A stretch of DNA of 64,000 nt from an uncultured Pelagibacteraceae bacterium (GTDB lineage: Bacteria; Pseudomonadota; Alphaproteobacteria; Pelagibacterales; Pelagibacteraceae): NCBI GenBank assembly GCA_902623735.1, contig CACNUU010000004.1, positions 25,540 to 89,539 of the forward strand, in the 5' to 3' direction. The notes under the pieces were generated by a model. It had not been told where the DNA came from, ran no database searches, and was given only the letters and a program-made list of their open reading frames with translations. Within the stretch, counting starts at the first letter, position 1; the number at the start of each line of letters is the position of its first letter. Positions 18,091 to 27,919 of the stretch are shown here, piece after piece. The position numbers were made by a program, and so were the translations under genes.

Positions 18091-18447
18091 TTAAAATTTA
18101 ATTGAATTAAAAAATTGATAAATTTGTCTAGAAATTTCACTTTCCAATGGAAAAGACAACATACCCATCACTGAGTATCCTAAAATCCATGGCATTAAAT
18201 AAAACCTTATCATAAAAAAAAACCAAGCCACATAAAGGGGCACCAAAGGTGGGATTATAAATGTTGGCGTTATAGGCTTAAAAATAGCAATTAGTGGATT
18301 TGTGAATTTAACAAATACTTTCATAAAAAAAAATTGTGAGTCCTCCTTTTGAAAAATATTCATGGCGACTCTACCAATCAATGTCCACATTATCACTCCC
18401 AAAATATAATCAATTATATATATTAACGGATGAAAATTAGCTGACAT
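18091..18447 (-). CDS. YggT-like membrane protein
   Basis: This 118-residue protein has two or three hydrophobic segments and no known enzyme motif. The part FVKFTNPLIAIFKPITP resembles the 'TxPxxxPxRRxxP' region of YggT proteins that follows the first membrane helix. A second, clearer YggT protein is encoded at 29703-29990. The family is membrane-embedded and poorly characterised. A weak assignment; it could be an unrelated SAR11 membrane protein. Confidence 0.55.
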   Translation of the reverse strand: MSANFHPLIYIIDYILGVIMWTLIGRVAMNIFQKEDSQFFFMKVFVKFTNPLIAIFKPITPTFIIPPLVPLYVAWFFFMIRFYLMPWILGYSVMGMLSFPLESEISRQIYQFFNSIKF

Positions 18448-18479
18448 TTAAAATTTATATTTTTAATTGAGAAAATTTA

Positions 18480-18503
18480 AAGGGGCGAAATTAATCGCCC
18501 CTT
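18480..18503 (-). terminator. Rho-independent terminator after the symporter genes
   Basis: AAGGGGCGA (18480-18488) pairs perfectly with TCGCCCCTT (18495-18503) around AATTAA. On the minus strand the stem is followed by TTTAAATTTTC. It lies 12 bases past the symporter stop and separates that operon from the YggT-like gene. Confidence 0.8.
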
Positions 18504-18514
18504 AAAAAATTTAT

Positions 18515-20329
18515 TTAGTGTTGTCTGCCAAGGATCGATTTACCTGACGGTACACGAACCTCGTCAACCATTCTTTGTGTTGCCGCATTAGGCTCTGATG
18601 TCATTAAACTTACGACAACCATAGCTACTAAGCTGACCGCTGAACCAAAGATACCAAATGTTAACTGTGTAATACCTAAGAATCCACTTCCGCCGTTTCT
18701 TACCCAAATTAGGTAACCAGCACCAGAAATTAGACCTAAAGCCATACCAGCTATAGCACCTTCTCTGTTAGCTCTCTTCCACCATACACCAAGTACAAGT
18801 GGGAAGAACAATCCAGACATCGCAAAGTCAAAAGCCCAGATTACTGAACCTAAGATACCTTGGATCTCCATTGCCGCAATAGTTGCTCCAGCAAAACCAA
18901 TTACTACAAGTAGCACCCTTGCAACAACTAGTCTTTTTGCAGTTTCAGCTTTTGGATCAATGATCTTATAATAAACATCATGTGAGATCGCATTAGCAAT
19001 TGCTAGAATCAAACCATCAGCTGTAGACATGGCAGCAGCCATACCACCAGCAGCAACTAGACCTGAGATTACGTATGGTAATCCAGCTATTTCTGGAGTT
19101 GCTAACACAACGGCTTTACCACCCATGAAAAACTCATTTAATTCAAGAGTTCCATTTCCGTTAAAGTCGCTTACAAACATCAAGTTTGCTTGGTTCCAGT
19201 TTTGATACCAATCTATCGATTGAACTTCTGCAATTGATTTACCGATAATACCTGTTGGTAATGACGGATCAATCAATGACAATTTAGATAGCGTCGCTAA
19301 CATTGGAGCAGAAGAATAAAGTAGGAAGATAAAGAATAATGACCAACCTACTGATTTTCTAGCTGCTTTTACACTTGGAGTAGTGAAATATCTCATCATC
19401 ACGTGAGGCAATGAAGCTGTTCCCATCATCATCGCTAGTGCTAATGAAATAAATGCCCAAGGTGTAGCGTTAACTGCTGAGTGAGCTTTAGTTATTCCAG
19501 CTAAGCCTTTTGGCACCATCGCAAGATTCTCTTTCGAGTTTGCAACAAAACCAAATTGCTGTTCAAGTTCACCAATTCTAGCTACCTCATCAGCTAACAT
19601 AAAGTGAGGAAAGAAACCCGCACCCATTTTGTTACTGATCCAGAATACTGGTAATAAGTAAGCTATGATTAGTACGATATATTGAGCTACCTGTGTCCAA
19701 GTTACTCCTCTCATACCACCAAGCATTGAACAAAGTAAAATACTTACTAGCCCAACGTATACAGCGTATTGGAATGGAATATCAAGTGCAACAGATGCAA
19801 TTGTACCTGTAGCGTTAATTTGTGCAGTCACATAGGTAAATGAAGCAACAGTTAAAACTACTACTGCAAGAAACCTTGTTAAATTACCACCGTATCTTGT
19901 ACCGATAAAATCTGGAACTGTGTAACAGCCAAATTTTCTTAGGTAAGGTGCTAATAAAGATGCAACTAATACATATCCACCAGTCCAACCAACAAGTAGT
20001 GCCATATAACCGTAACCTTTAAAGTAAATTCCACCTGCCATAGCAACGAATGATGCACCAGACATCCAGTCTGCTGCTGTCGCCATTCCATTGAATACAG
20101 TTGGAACCTGTCTTCCAGCCACGTAATATGCATCAGCTTGTGCTGTACGTGATAGATAACCAATTATAGCATAGATGGCTACTGTGAACGCAACAAAACA
20201 AATACCAATTGTTTTTGCTGTCATACCCATCTGCTCACAAATTGACATAATGATTATGAAACCTAAAAATCCACCTGTGTAGATTCCATAAACCTTAGGC
20301 AAATTGTCTATAAAATTACCTTTAATCAT
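18515..20329 (-). CDS. Sodium:solute symporter, VC_2705/ActP-like large subunit
   Basis: This 604-residue, roughly 13-helix protein belongs to the SSS family (group with a companion small subunit). It has YYVAGRQVPTVFNGMATAADWMSGASF near residue 70 (split: YYVAGRQVPT, then ATAADWMSGASF), and SGLVAAGGMAAAMSTADGLIL. The likely substrate is acetate or another short carboxylate, fitting acs nearby. A loop at residues 388-399 reads DFNGNGTLELNE, a complete EF-hand-type calcium loop. Its stop codon is followed by a strong terminator. Confidence 0.88.
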   Translation of the reverse strand: MIKGNFIDNLPKVYGIYTGGFLGFIIIMSICEQMGMTAKTIGICFVAFTVAIYAIIGYLSRTAQADAYYVAGRQVPTVFNGMATAADWMSGASFVAMAGGIYFKGYGYMALLVGWTGGYVLVASLLAPYLRKFGCYTVPDFIGTRYGGNLTRFLAVVVLTVASFTYVTAQINATGTIASVALDIPFQYAVYVGLVSILLCSMLGGMRGVTWTQVAQYIVLIIAYLLPVFWISNKMGAGFFPHFMLADEVARIGELEQQFGFVANSKENLAMVPKGLAGITKAHSAVNATPWAFISLALAMMMGTASLPHVMMRYFTTPSVKAARKSVGWSLFFIFLLYSSAPMLATLSKLSLIDPSLPTGIIGKSIAEVQSIDWYQNWNQANLMFVSDFNGNGTLELNEFFMGGKAVVLATPEIAGLPYVISGLVAAGGMAAAMSTADGLILAIANAISHDVYYKIIDPKAETAKRLVVARVLLVVIGFAGATIAAMEIQGILGSVIWAFDFAMSGLFFPLVLGVWWKRANREGAIAGMALGLISGAGYLIWVRNGGSGFLGITQLTFGIFGSAVSLVAMVVVSLMTSEPNAATQRMVDEVRVPSGKSILGRQH

Positions 20330-20589
20330 TAGTCATCTCCTCTTTCGCTAAAGCCAAACTCTTCATCAATTTTTTCTTGTCTATTCGCAAACCAGAAAAT
20401 TAAGATTACGAAAATTCCAAGAGAACCCTGACAAGTGAACCAATACGTTAACGGATAACCAAATGGTCCCGTAACTTCGTTCATTTCAGCCCCGAATAGG
20501 AAGATGCCAATTGAGAAAACAAACCAAATTGCTAAAGTCATTATTAGCAAACCTCTGGTTTTTTCCCAGTGTTGTTCTTGTTTTGACAT
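20329..20589 (-). CDS. DUF4212 symporter small subunit
   Basis: This 86-residue protein with two membrane helices is the usual partner of the VC_2705-type symporter. Its family pattern is visible: HWEKTRGLLIMTLAIWFVFS, FPLTYW-like FGYPLTYWFTCQGSLG and FWFANRQEKIDEEFGF. The stop overlaps the large-subunit start by one base. An AGAGAGG ribosome-binding site precedes the ATG. It is known as the small partner; the exact role in transport is unclear. Confidence 0.88.
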   Translation of the reverse strand: MSKQEQHWEKTRGLLIMTLAIWFVFSIGIFLFGAEMNEVTGPFGYPLTYWFTCQGSLGIFVILIFWFANRQEKIDEEFGFSERGDD

Positions 20590-20696
20590 TTATACCTCTC
20601 TCTTTTTAGTTATAACTGGCCAAAACCATAACCATTATCAGAGAGATTTAAAGTGTTAAAATTGTTCATATTAGAGGGCTTTTTAGGGTATAAATT

Positions 20697-20715
20697 ATAA
20701 AATAAGCTATTTTAT
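20697..20715 (+). promoter_or_regulatory. Hairpin containing the start codon of the 20714 gene
   Basis: ATAAAATA (20697-20704) and TATTTTAT (20708-20715) form a perfect 8-base inverted repeat with loop AGC. The second arm includes the AT of the start codon. All pairs are A-T, so stability is modest. It could be a chance product of AT-rich sequence or a start-site hairpin. Confidence 0.3.
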
Positions 20716-21337
20716 GGGAAAATACAAACTTACATGGAAAGACTTATCTTGGAATGATTTCAAAATTTATCTTTTTGCCCTTTTTAAAGCTTTTGTTCCT
20801 AAGAAAAAATTAGCTTCTTTAAATGATCTTGAGCATTTTATACAGACCAAATCAGCTTGGGTAAGTCAAGTCACACTTTATGGGTATTTAAAAACAAGAA
20901 TGGGCACAAGATATGTACTTCACTTTGAAAACGATGAATTTATGAAGTCAGTTAATTTGGCTAAATGGAATATATATGCGGTTGCTCTTCAAGATTTAAC
21001 ATTTTTCACATTTTCTTATCTAAAGGCTAATAAGAATTACCAGGATGTTGATAAATCAAAAGAAATTTTCCTAAAAATTTTAGATGATGAGACTACAAAT
21101 AATATGCCTCAAGATATAATTAAGGAAGCTCAAAAAAATTTCGAGGAAAAATTTCAAAATATAGATTGGAATGATCATTATAATGATCTTCCTTTTAATC
21201 CAAGTGCATTATCATTATATAAGTGGGCTCCAATTGCTGATGAGTTAAAAGTTCTTGATCGAAGTATTGTTTTGAACTCTGTGATATTAAAGTGGGATGT
21301 TGTAAAAAAAGAGTTTAAAGAGAGAATAAAATTTTAA
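20714..21337 (+). CDS. Conserved uncharacterised protein
   Basis: I do not recognise a defined family. The 207-residue soluble protein contains [35 protein letters not shown] and [20 protein letters not shown], patterns I associate with a conserved alphaproteobacterial hypothetical protein. It carries no signal peptide. It diverges from the symporter genes across 124 bases and its end overlaps acs by four bases, convergent. Its ATG falls within the 3' arm of a hairpin. Confidence 0.75.
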   Translation: MGKYKLTWKDLSWNDFKIYLFALFKAFVPKKKLASLNDLEHFIQTKSAWVSQVTLYGYLKTRMGTRYVLHFENDEFMKSVNLAKWNIYAVALQDLTFFTFSYLKANKNYQDVDKSKEIFLKILDDETTNNMPQDIIKEAQKNFEEKFQNIDWNDHYNDLPFNPSALSLYKWAPIADELKVLDRSIVLNSVILKWDVVKKEFKERIKF

Positions 21338-23424
21338 ATATTTTTTCTATTGTTCACTAAACTTTCTACAACACCTGGGTCTGCTAATGTTGTGGTGTCT
21401 CCTAGTTGATCATGATCATTTGCAGCAATCTTTCTTAATATTCTTCTCATAATTTTTCCTGATCTAGTTTTTGGAAGTCCAGAAGTAAAATGTATTAAGT
21501 CGGGAGTTGCCAAAGGACCTATTTGTTTTCGTACCCAAAGCTTAAGATCTCTCTCTAGATCTCCAGTTTCATTTTCACCTGCATTAAGAGTCACATAGCA
21601 ATATAATCCATTACCTTTAATATCATGTGGATATCCAACAACAGCTGCCTCAGCAACTTTTGGGTGAGCTACAAAAGCACTTTCTATTTCAGCAGTACCA
21701 AGATTATGACCTGATACTATTATTACATCATCAACTCTTCCAGTTATCCAATAGTATCCATCTTTATCTCTTCTGCATCCATCTCCAGTAAAATATTTTC
21801 CATCAAATTGTGAGAAGTAAGTATCAATAAATCTTTGATGATCACCGTAAACAGTTCTCATTTGACCTGGCCATGATTGAGTAATACAAAGTCTCCCCTC
21901 ACCAGCACCCTTAATCTCTTTTCCATCTTTATCTACTATGCAAGGCTTTATTCCATAAAAAGGTTTTGTCGCTGATCCTGGTTTGAGAGGTATCGCTCCT
22001 GTTTGGGGCGCAATAAGTATTCCACCAGTTTCAGTTTGCCACCAGGTGTCAACAATTGGACATTTTGAATTTCCAACAGTCTTATAATACCACATCCAAG
22101 CCTCTGGATTTATTGGTTCTCCAACTGTTCCAAGCAATTTTAATGATTTCCTAGATGTTTTATTTACCGGTTCATCCCCTTCTCTCATTAACGCTCTGAT
22201 TGCAGTTGGAGCCGTGTAGAAAGTATTTACTTTAAACTTATCAACTATCTGCCACCATCTTGAACTGTCTGGGTAATTAGGAACACCTTCGAACATAATT
22301 GTTGTTGCTCCATTTGAGAGTGGGCCATAAATAATATAACTATGACCAGTAACCCATCCGATATCCGCAGTACACCAATAAATATCTTTAGGTTTGTAAT
22401 TAAATATGTATTGATGAGTCATCGAAGCATAAACCATATAGCCACCAGTTGTATGAAGTACACCCTTAGGTTTTCCTGTTGATCCAGAGGTGTAAAGAAT
22501 AAATAATGGATCTTCTGCATTCATCTCTTCAGGTTCACAGTTACTGGAAACATCTTTAATTAGCTCATGGTACCAAATATCTCTATCACTATTCCAAAAA
22601 ACGTAATTTCCAGTTCTTTTTACTACAATGCACTTCTTAACATTAGGACAGTTAGTGAGTGCCTCATCAGTCGTTGCTTTTAGAGGAATTGTTTTACCTC
22701 CTCTTACACCTTCATCAGCCGTAATAATATATTCAGACTCACAATCATTTACTCTTCCAGAGATAGACTCTGCAGAAAAACCACCAAAAATTATCGAATG
22801 GATTGCTCCAATTCTGGCACAGGCCAACATTAATATTGCTAGCTCTGGTATCATTGTTAAGTAAATTGTCACTCTATCACCTTTTTTGATTCCTAATTTT
22901 TTTAAACCATTTGCCGCTTTCGAAACCTTTTGGTGTAATTGTTTGTAGGAAATTTTTTGAGTATCTTTGGGATCATCTCCAACCCAAATAATAGCTGTTT
23001 TATCTTTTTTATCTTTAAGATGTCTATCAATACAGTTTGCAGATGCATTTAAAGTACCATCTTCAAACCACTTAATTTTTACCTCATCTTTACTATATTT
23101 TACATCTTTAATTTTTTTGTATGGCTTTATCCAAGAAATTCTTTTTCCTTCTTTTTTCCAAAAAGCATTATTATTTTTTATCGAGTCGTTATATCTTTTT
23201 TGGTATTGAGCCTTATTAGCAAGACTACTTTTTACCCAATCAGGCTTTGTTTTAAAAATAAGTTCTGAAGACGTCGAACTTTCATTTTTTGATATTTTCT
23301 TTGAAAGTTTTTTTGAACTTTTTCTTCTTATAACTTTTCTCTTATTAGGTTTTTTTCTATTTTTCTTTCCACTTTTCTTAGAAGATTTTTTGTTTTTTTT
23401 TAATTTTTTTTTTCTTTTTGGCAT
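21334..23424 (-). CDS. acs: Acetyl-CoA synthetase with lysine-rich N-terminal extension
   Basis: Acs activates acetate to acetyl-CoA through acetyl-AMP. The 696-residue protein has the adenylation core: [21 protein letters not shown] (P-loop [10 protein letters not shown]), [28 protein letters not shown] and the C-terminal [16 protein letters not shown], whose Lys is the usual acetylation site. Residues 1 to about 50 are an added tract of Lys/Arg/Ser before the family start near [16 protein letters not shown]. The normal length is about 650. Its proximity to a carboxylate symporter suggests acetate use. Confidence 0.95.
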   Translation of the reverse strand: MPKRKKKLKKNKKSSKKSGKKNRKKPNKRKVIRRKSSKKLSKKISKNESSTSSELIFKTKPDWVKSSLANKAQYQKRYNDSIKNNNAFWKKEGKRISWIKPYKKIKDVKYSKDEVKIKWFEDGTLNASANCIDRHLKDKKDKTAIIWVGDDPKDTQKISYKQLHQKVSKAANGLKKLGIKKGDRVTIYLTMIPELAILMLACARIGAIHSIIFGGFSAESISGRVNDCESEYIITADEGVRGGKTIPLKATTDEALTNCPNVKKCIVVKRTGNYVFWNSDRDIWYHELIKDVSSNCEPEEMNAEDPLFILYTSGSTGKPKGVLHTTGGYMVYASMTHQYIFNYKPKDIYWCTADIGWVTGHSYIIYGPLSNGATTIMFEGVPNYPDSSRWWQIVDKFKVNTFYTAPTAIRALMREGDEPVNKTSRKSLKLLGTVGEPINPEAWMWYYKTVGNSKCPIVDTWWQTETGGILIAPQTGAIPLKPGSATKPFYGIKPCIVDKDGKEIKGAGEGRLCITQSWPGQMRTVYGDHQRFIDTYFSQFDGKYFTGDGCRRDKDGYYWITGRVDDVIIVSGHNLGTAEIESAFVAHPKVAEAAVVGYPHDIKGNGLYCYVTLNAGENETGDLERDLKLWVRKQIGPLATPDLIHFTSGLPKTRSGKIMRRILRKIAANDHDQLGDTTTLADPGVVESLVNNRKNI

Positions 23425-23435
23425 AAATTAATTTC

Positions 23436-23849
23436 TTAAATTTTACTCATCTTATTAAGAATTTTCCAGCTTTTAGAATCAACTGGCATAACAGACAAAC
23501 GACTTTGTTTAATTAAGGATAAATGGCTCAATTCCTTATTTTTTTTAATATTTTCAAGTGTTATTGGCTTATTTAGTTTTTTTAAAAATTTTACTGTAAC
23601 AGCAACAAACCGACCAGATTGGTCTGTTTTATCGGGGTAAGCCTCTTTGATCACTTCTACAATGCCAACAATTTCTTTACCAATATTAGAATGATAAAAA
23701 AAACACTGATCTCCTCTCTTCATATTTTTTAAATTTTTTGCAGCTTGATAATTTCTCACACCATCCCAGGTAGCTCCTTTTGTGCCCTCTTTTTCTTGTT
23801 GGTCTATAGACCAAACATCAGGTTCTGACTTAAGCAACCAATACTTCAT
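23436..23849 (-). CDS. EVE-domain protein
   Basis: This 137-residue protein is a single EVE (PUA-like) domain. It shows MKYWLLKSEPDVWSIDQ, TWDGVRNYQAAKNLKNMKRGD, FFYHSNIGKEIVGIVEV and LSLIKQSRLSVMPV. EVE domains bind modified nucleobases in RNA or DNA; the target of stand-alone bacterial members is not known. It follows acs by 11 bases on the other side of its start and diverges from the OGT-like gene. Confidence 0.92.
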   Translation of the reverse strand: MKYWLLKSEPDVWSIDQQEKEGTKGATWDGVRNYQAAKNLKNMKRGDQCFFYHSNIGKEIVGIVEVIKEAYPDKTDQSGRFVAVTVKFLKKLNKPITLENIKKNKELSHLSLIKQSRLSVMPVDSKSWKILNKMSKI

Positions 23850-23901
23850 AAGACTAAGTTGTTAATTTTATTTTTGTAAAGATTCAATGTATAACATAAT
23901 T

Positions 23902-25875
23902 ATGGAAACAAAAATTGATTTAATTTCTAATTTAATTCAATCAAAAAAATTTAAGGAAGCAAAAATAAAATGTGAGGAAATTCTTGAGAAAAATATGAAT
24001 AATTTTGTATTCTTAAATATTTTTGCAATAGTTTTATTTCAATTAAACGAATTTGAAGATGCTGAAAAAAAATGGAAACAATCAATAAAAATTAATTCAC
24101 AATATATTGATTCGTATAATAATTTAATTAATGCTTATTTGAATTTAGAAAAATATGATGATGCATTAAAATATGTTATAAAAGCAATTGAGATAGCCCC
24201 CGAAAATTATGAATTACATCATAAACTTGGAAGTTTATTTATAAAAAAAAATGAAGTTAATAAAGCTTTAAAAGCTTTTGATAAAGTTCTTAAGATAAAA
24301 AAAGATTATATCCCGTCATTAAGAAGCAAAGTATTATTATTTAGAAGAATTAATAATTCTATCGAGGCACTAAAAATATTAGACAAGTTACTGCTTTACG
24401 ACAAAGAAAAGTTTAAAGTTTACTTACAAAAAGCATCAATTAATATTTCATTAAGAAATCCATTGGAGGCTTTAAAAAATTTAAAAAAAGCCCATTCAAT
24501 TGATCCAAATTTACCTTTTATTTGTGGAGATATGATACATGAAAAAACAAAAATGTGTGATTGGTCAGATTTTGATAAAGAAATACGAGAAATAAAAGTA
24601 AGAATAAATAATAATGAAAAAGTCATTGCACCATTTATCGCAACAACTTTATTTGACTCACCAGAGCTGCAACTAAAAATATCTCAAAAATGGGTTTCTA
24701 GACTTAACATAAATAATGAAAATTCAAATTTTTCAAAAAAAAAGAATAAAAAAATTAAGATAGGATATTTCTCAGCTAATTTTAGATCTCATGCCAATGG
24801 TTATCTTATGAACAGAGTTTATGACTTTCATGATAAGTCGATATTTGAATTATATGGTTTTTATTTTGGTCCGGCAATTGATGACAAGGATAAGTTACAA
24901 AAAAAAATTATAAAATCATTTGATAAATTTATAGATGTAAGTCAATTCAATGACACTCAAATATGTAAGTTATCAAAAGAGATGGATATTGATATTGGAA
25001 TAGATTTAATGGGGCACACAGGTTCAAATACAAACCGTTTTGCAATATTTCAAAAAAAAATTGCCCCTATTCAAATTTGTTTTTTAGGATTTCCTTGCAC
25101 AACAGGATCTAATTCTATTGACTATTTAATTGCTGACAAAATTGTTATTCCAAAAAAATTTCAAAAATATTATTCAGAAAAGATTATTTATTTACCAGAC
25201 GTATATCAGCCTAATGAGGAATTGAAAAATTTGGATAATTATTTCAAGGATAAAAAAAGTGTTGGTTTACCTGAGGGAAAATTTATTTTTTGCTGTTTCA
25301 ATGGCCATCAAAAAATAAATCTAAAAATTTTTGAGACATGGATGAGAATTTTAAAAAATAAGCAAAATAGTATCTTATGGCTTTTAAAAGACAATGAATT
25401 GTCAGAAAATAATTTAAAAAAATTAGCTAGCAGTTTTGGAATTGATCCAGAGAGATTGATATTCGCAAAAAAATTAGAAATTGGCCAACATTTATCAAGA
25501 TTAAAATTTGCTGATATTTTTTTAGACACCTATCCATATGGTGCACATACTACGTGTAGCAATGCTCTAAGAATGTGTTTACCCGTTATTACAATTATCG
25601 GAGACTCATTTGCAAGTAGAGTTTCTGCGAGTTTGTTAAATTCTATAAATTTAAATGAACTAGTTAGTGAAACCTTAAAAGATTACGAAAAATTAGCAAT
25701 AAATTTATCGAATGATGAAAAGTTCTTAATAGATATAAAAGAAAAAATTAAATTACAAATAAGTAAAAGTAATTTATTTAAACCTAAGACTTTTACTAGA
25801 AATTTAGAAAGAGCTTTTAAGCAAATTTATGAAAATTATTTAGAGGGTCATCCTCCAAAAAATATTGAATTATAG
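23902..25875 (+). CDS. TPR protein with O-GlcNAc-transferase-like (GT41) domain
   Basis: This 657-residue protein has an N-terminal block of TPR repeats (about residues 1-200, for example ALKYVIKAIEIAPENYELHH) and a GT41/SPINDLY-like glycosyltransferase region. The latter includes KIGYFSANFRSHANGYLM, DLMGHTGSNTNRFAIF, IQICFLGFPCTTGS and FLDTYPYGAHTTCSNALRM. Bacterial relatives glycosylate proteins or build surface glycans; the acceptor here is unknown. An ATG 15 bases upstream (23887) is an alternative start. Its end overlaps tsaD by six bases, convergent. Confidence 0.87.
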   Translation: METKIDLISNLIQSKKFKEAKIKCEEILEKNMNNFVFLNIFAIVLFQLNEFEDAEKKWKQSIKINSQYIDSYNNLINAYLNLEKYDDALKYVIKAIEIAPENYELHHKLGSLFIKKNEVNKALKAFDKVLKIKKDYIPSLRSKVLLFRRINNSIEALKILDKLLLYDKEKFKVYLQKASINISLRNPLEALKNLKKAHSIDPNLPFICGDMIHEKTKMCDWSDFDKEIREIKVRINNNEKVIAPFIATTLFDSPELQLKISQKWVSRLNINNENSNFSKKKNKKIKIGYFSANFRSHANGYLMNRVYDFHDKSIFELYGFYFGPAIDDKDKLQKKIIKSFDKFIDVSQFNDTQICKLSKEMDIDIGIDLMGHTGSNTNRFAIFQKKIAPIQICFLGFPCTTGSNSIDYLIADKIVIPKKFQKYYSEKIIYLPDVYQPNEELKNLDNYFKDKKSVGLPEGKFIFCCFNGHQKINLKIFETWMRILKNKQNSILWLLKDNELSENNLKKLASSFGIDPERLIFAKKLEIGQHLSRLKFADIFLDTYPYGAHTTCSNALRMCLPVITIIGDSFASRVSASLLNSINLNELVSETLKDYEKLAINLSNDEKFLIDIKEKIKLQISKSNLFKPKTFTRNLERAFKQIYENYLEGHPPKNIEL

Positions 25876-26943
25876 TTTAACACCTGCACCTTTCATATAA
25901 CTTGCATTTTCATCAAGTTGCCATCTGGGAATTGCTTTATGATCTAAATTACTAAATCTTTTTAGTTTAAATTTTTCTAATCCAACCATTGCAATCATTG
26001 CTGCATTATCTCCGCACAATTCTTTAGATGGAAATATTGGAACAACATTTTTTTCTTTACAAAGATTGATTAACATTTCTCTAATTTTTTTGTTGGCCGC
26101 CACTCCTCCAGCGACTACAAATTTACTTAGTTTTTTCTTATTAGATTTCTCGAATTGTTCAAATGCAATCCTAGTTTTTTTGTATAGTATATCTTCCACA
26201 GTTTTTTGAAATGAAGCTGCAAGATCATATACATCTTGATTATTTTTTAAATTTTTAGAGGTTCTTAAAATGGCAGTTTTTAAACCAGCAAAAGACAAAT
26301 TACATCCACCTTTATGAAAAATAGGCTTTGGTAATTCATATTTATCAGGATTACCTTTTGAAGCGAGAACTTCAATTTGAGGTCCACCAGGAAATTCAAC
26401 TCCTAAAATTTTTGCAGTCTTATCGAAAGCCTCACCTAAAGCATCATCAATAGTGGTTCCAAGTCTTTCATATTTCCCAAGGCCTTTAACACTCAGATAT
26501 TGTGAATGACCTCCAGAAATTAATAACAAAAGGTATGGGTAATCTAAGTTTGAATTTAGTTTTGGACTTAAGGCATGCCCTTCTAAATGATTGACCGCGA
26601 TAAAAGGTTTATTAAGAGCTAAAGCTAAAGTTTTACCAAAACTTAAACCAACTGATAGACAAACGATCAAACCTGGTCCAGCAGTTGATGCAATAGCATC
26701 AATATCATTTATTTTTTTCCCACTTACTTTTATTGCTTTATCAACAATTAAATCAATTTTTTCAATGTGAGAACGTGCAGCTAATTCAGGAACTACTCCC
26801 CCAAATTCTTTGTGCACATTTTCCTGACTTGAGATTATATTTGATAAAATTAATGGAACGCCATCTTTATTTTCAGATATTATTGATGCAGCTGTCTCAT
26901 CACAACTGGATTCAATACCAAGAATTATAGGTTTTTTGTTCAT
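25870..26943 (-). CDS. tsaD: tRNA N6-adenosine threonylcarbamoyltransferase TsaD
   Basis: TsaD transfers the threonylcarbamoyl group to A37 of ANN-decoding tRNAs. The 357-residue protein shows ILGIESSCDETAAS, VNHLEGHALSP with the metal-binding His pair, LLISGGHSQYL and GPQIEVLASKGN. Near the C-terminus it has VVAGGVAANKKIR and CGDNAAMIAM. It diverges from hemC across 54 bases. Confidence 0.97.
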   Translation of the reverse strand: MNKKPIILGIESSCDETAASIISENKDGVPLILSNIISSQENVHKEFGGVVPELAARSHIEKIDLIVDKAIKVSGKKINDIDAIASTAGPGLIVCLSVGLSFGKTLALALNKPFIAVNHLEGHALSPKLNSNLDYPYLLLLISGGHSQYLSVKGLGKYERLGTTIDDALGEAFDKTAKILGVEFPGGPQIEVLASKGNPDKYELPKPIFHKGGCNLSFAGLKTAILRTSKNLKNNQDVYDLAASFQKTVEDILYKKTRIAFEQFEKSNKKKLSKFVVAGGVAANKKIREMLINLCKEKNVVPIFPSKELCGDNAAMIAMVGLEKFKLKRFSNLDHKAIPRWQLDENASYMKGAGVKL

Positions 26944-26997
26944 TAAAATAGTTTCTATTAATAGTACAATCTTTATACAAGAAAGAAAAAAAATTCG

Positions 26998-27918
26998 ATG
27001 AAAAAAAAAATAGTTATTGGTTCAAGAGGAAGTAAATTAGCTTTAATTTACGCAAGAAGAGCAAAAAATGAATTGTTGAGGTTTTTAAATGATTTCGATG
27101 AAAGTCAAATTGAAATTAAAAAAATTTTTACAAAAGGAGATGAGATTCAAGATAAAAGATTATCTGATTTAGGGGGCAAAGGTCTTTTTGCTAGCAGTAT
27201 CGAAAGAGAGTTGTTGGAAAAAAAAATTGATATTGCTGTACATGCCCTAAAAGATTTACCCGCTTTGGAAACTAAAGGATTATTAACCGGATGTTTTTTA
27301 AAAAGAAATGATCCAAGAGAAGTTCTAATTAGTTTAAAAAAAAAAAAATTTAATGAATTAGAAAAAAATTCGATTATAGGAACCTCATCTTTTAGGAGAG
27401 AATTTCAACTAAAAAATTTAAGAAATGATTTAAAGTGTAAATTAATAAGAGGAAATGTTGATACACGAATTAAAAAACTTAAAAATGGTCAATATGATGC
27501 AATCATTCTTTCAAGCGCTGGGATAAGTTCTTTAAATTTAGAGAATGAGATAACTCAATTTTTTTTAACGACAGAAATAATTCCAAGTGCTGGCCAAGGC
27601 ATTGTAGCTCTTCAGTGTAGAGATGGAGATGATGAAATAATCAATTTATTAAATAATATAAATCATTTACCTACTTATTATTGTGCAATAGCTGAAAGAG
27701 AAGTTTTGAAAATTTTAGAGGGAAGTTGTGATACCGCAGTTGGCGTTTTTGCAGAAATTCAAGATAATGAAATAAAGTTAGAAGCAGAACTCTTTTCAAT
27801 TGACGGTAGTGAAAAATATTATGAAAAAAAAATAAAACCAATAGAATTGGCTGGAGAATTAGGAAAAGAAGTTGGAAAAATTTTGAAGGAAAAATCGAAT
27901 AATTCGTATAGAAAATGA
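26998..27918 (+). CDS. hemC: Hydroxymethylbilane synthase HemC
   Basis: HemC polymerises four porphobilinogens into hydroxymethylbilane for heme. The 306-residue protein shows VIGSRGSKLALIYA, DIAVHALKDLPA, GTSSFRREFQL and the dipyrromethane-cofactor cysteine in EGSCDTAVGVFAE (near residue 241). It is followed one base later by hemD. Heme made here serves the cytochrome c maturation genes encoded 19 kb away. Confidence 0.97.
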   Translation: MKKKIVIGSRGSKLALIYARRAKNELLRFLNDFDESQIEIKKIFTKGDEIQDKRLSDLGGKGLFASSIERELLEKKIDIAVHALKDLPALETKGLLTGCFLKRNDPREVLISLKKKKFNELEKNSIIGTSSFRREFQLKNLRNDLKCKLIRGNVDTRIKKLKNGQYDAIILSSAGISSLNLENEITQFFLTTEIIPSAGQGIVALQCRDGDDEIINLLNNINHLPTYYCAIAEREVLKILEGSCDTAVGVFAEIQDNEIKLEAELFSIDGSEKYYEKKIKPIELAGELGKEVGKILKEKSNNSYRK

Positions 27919-27919
27919 T

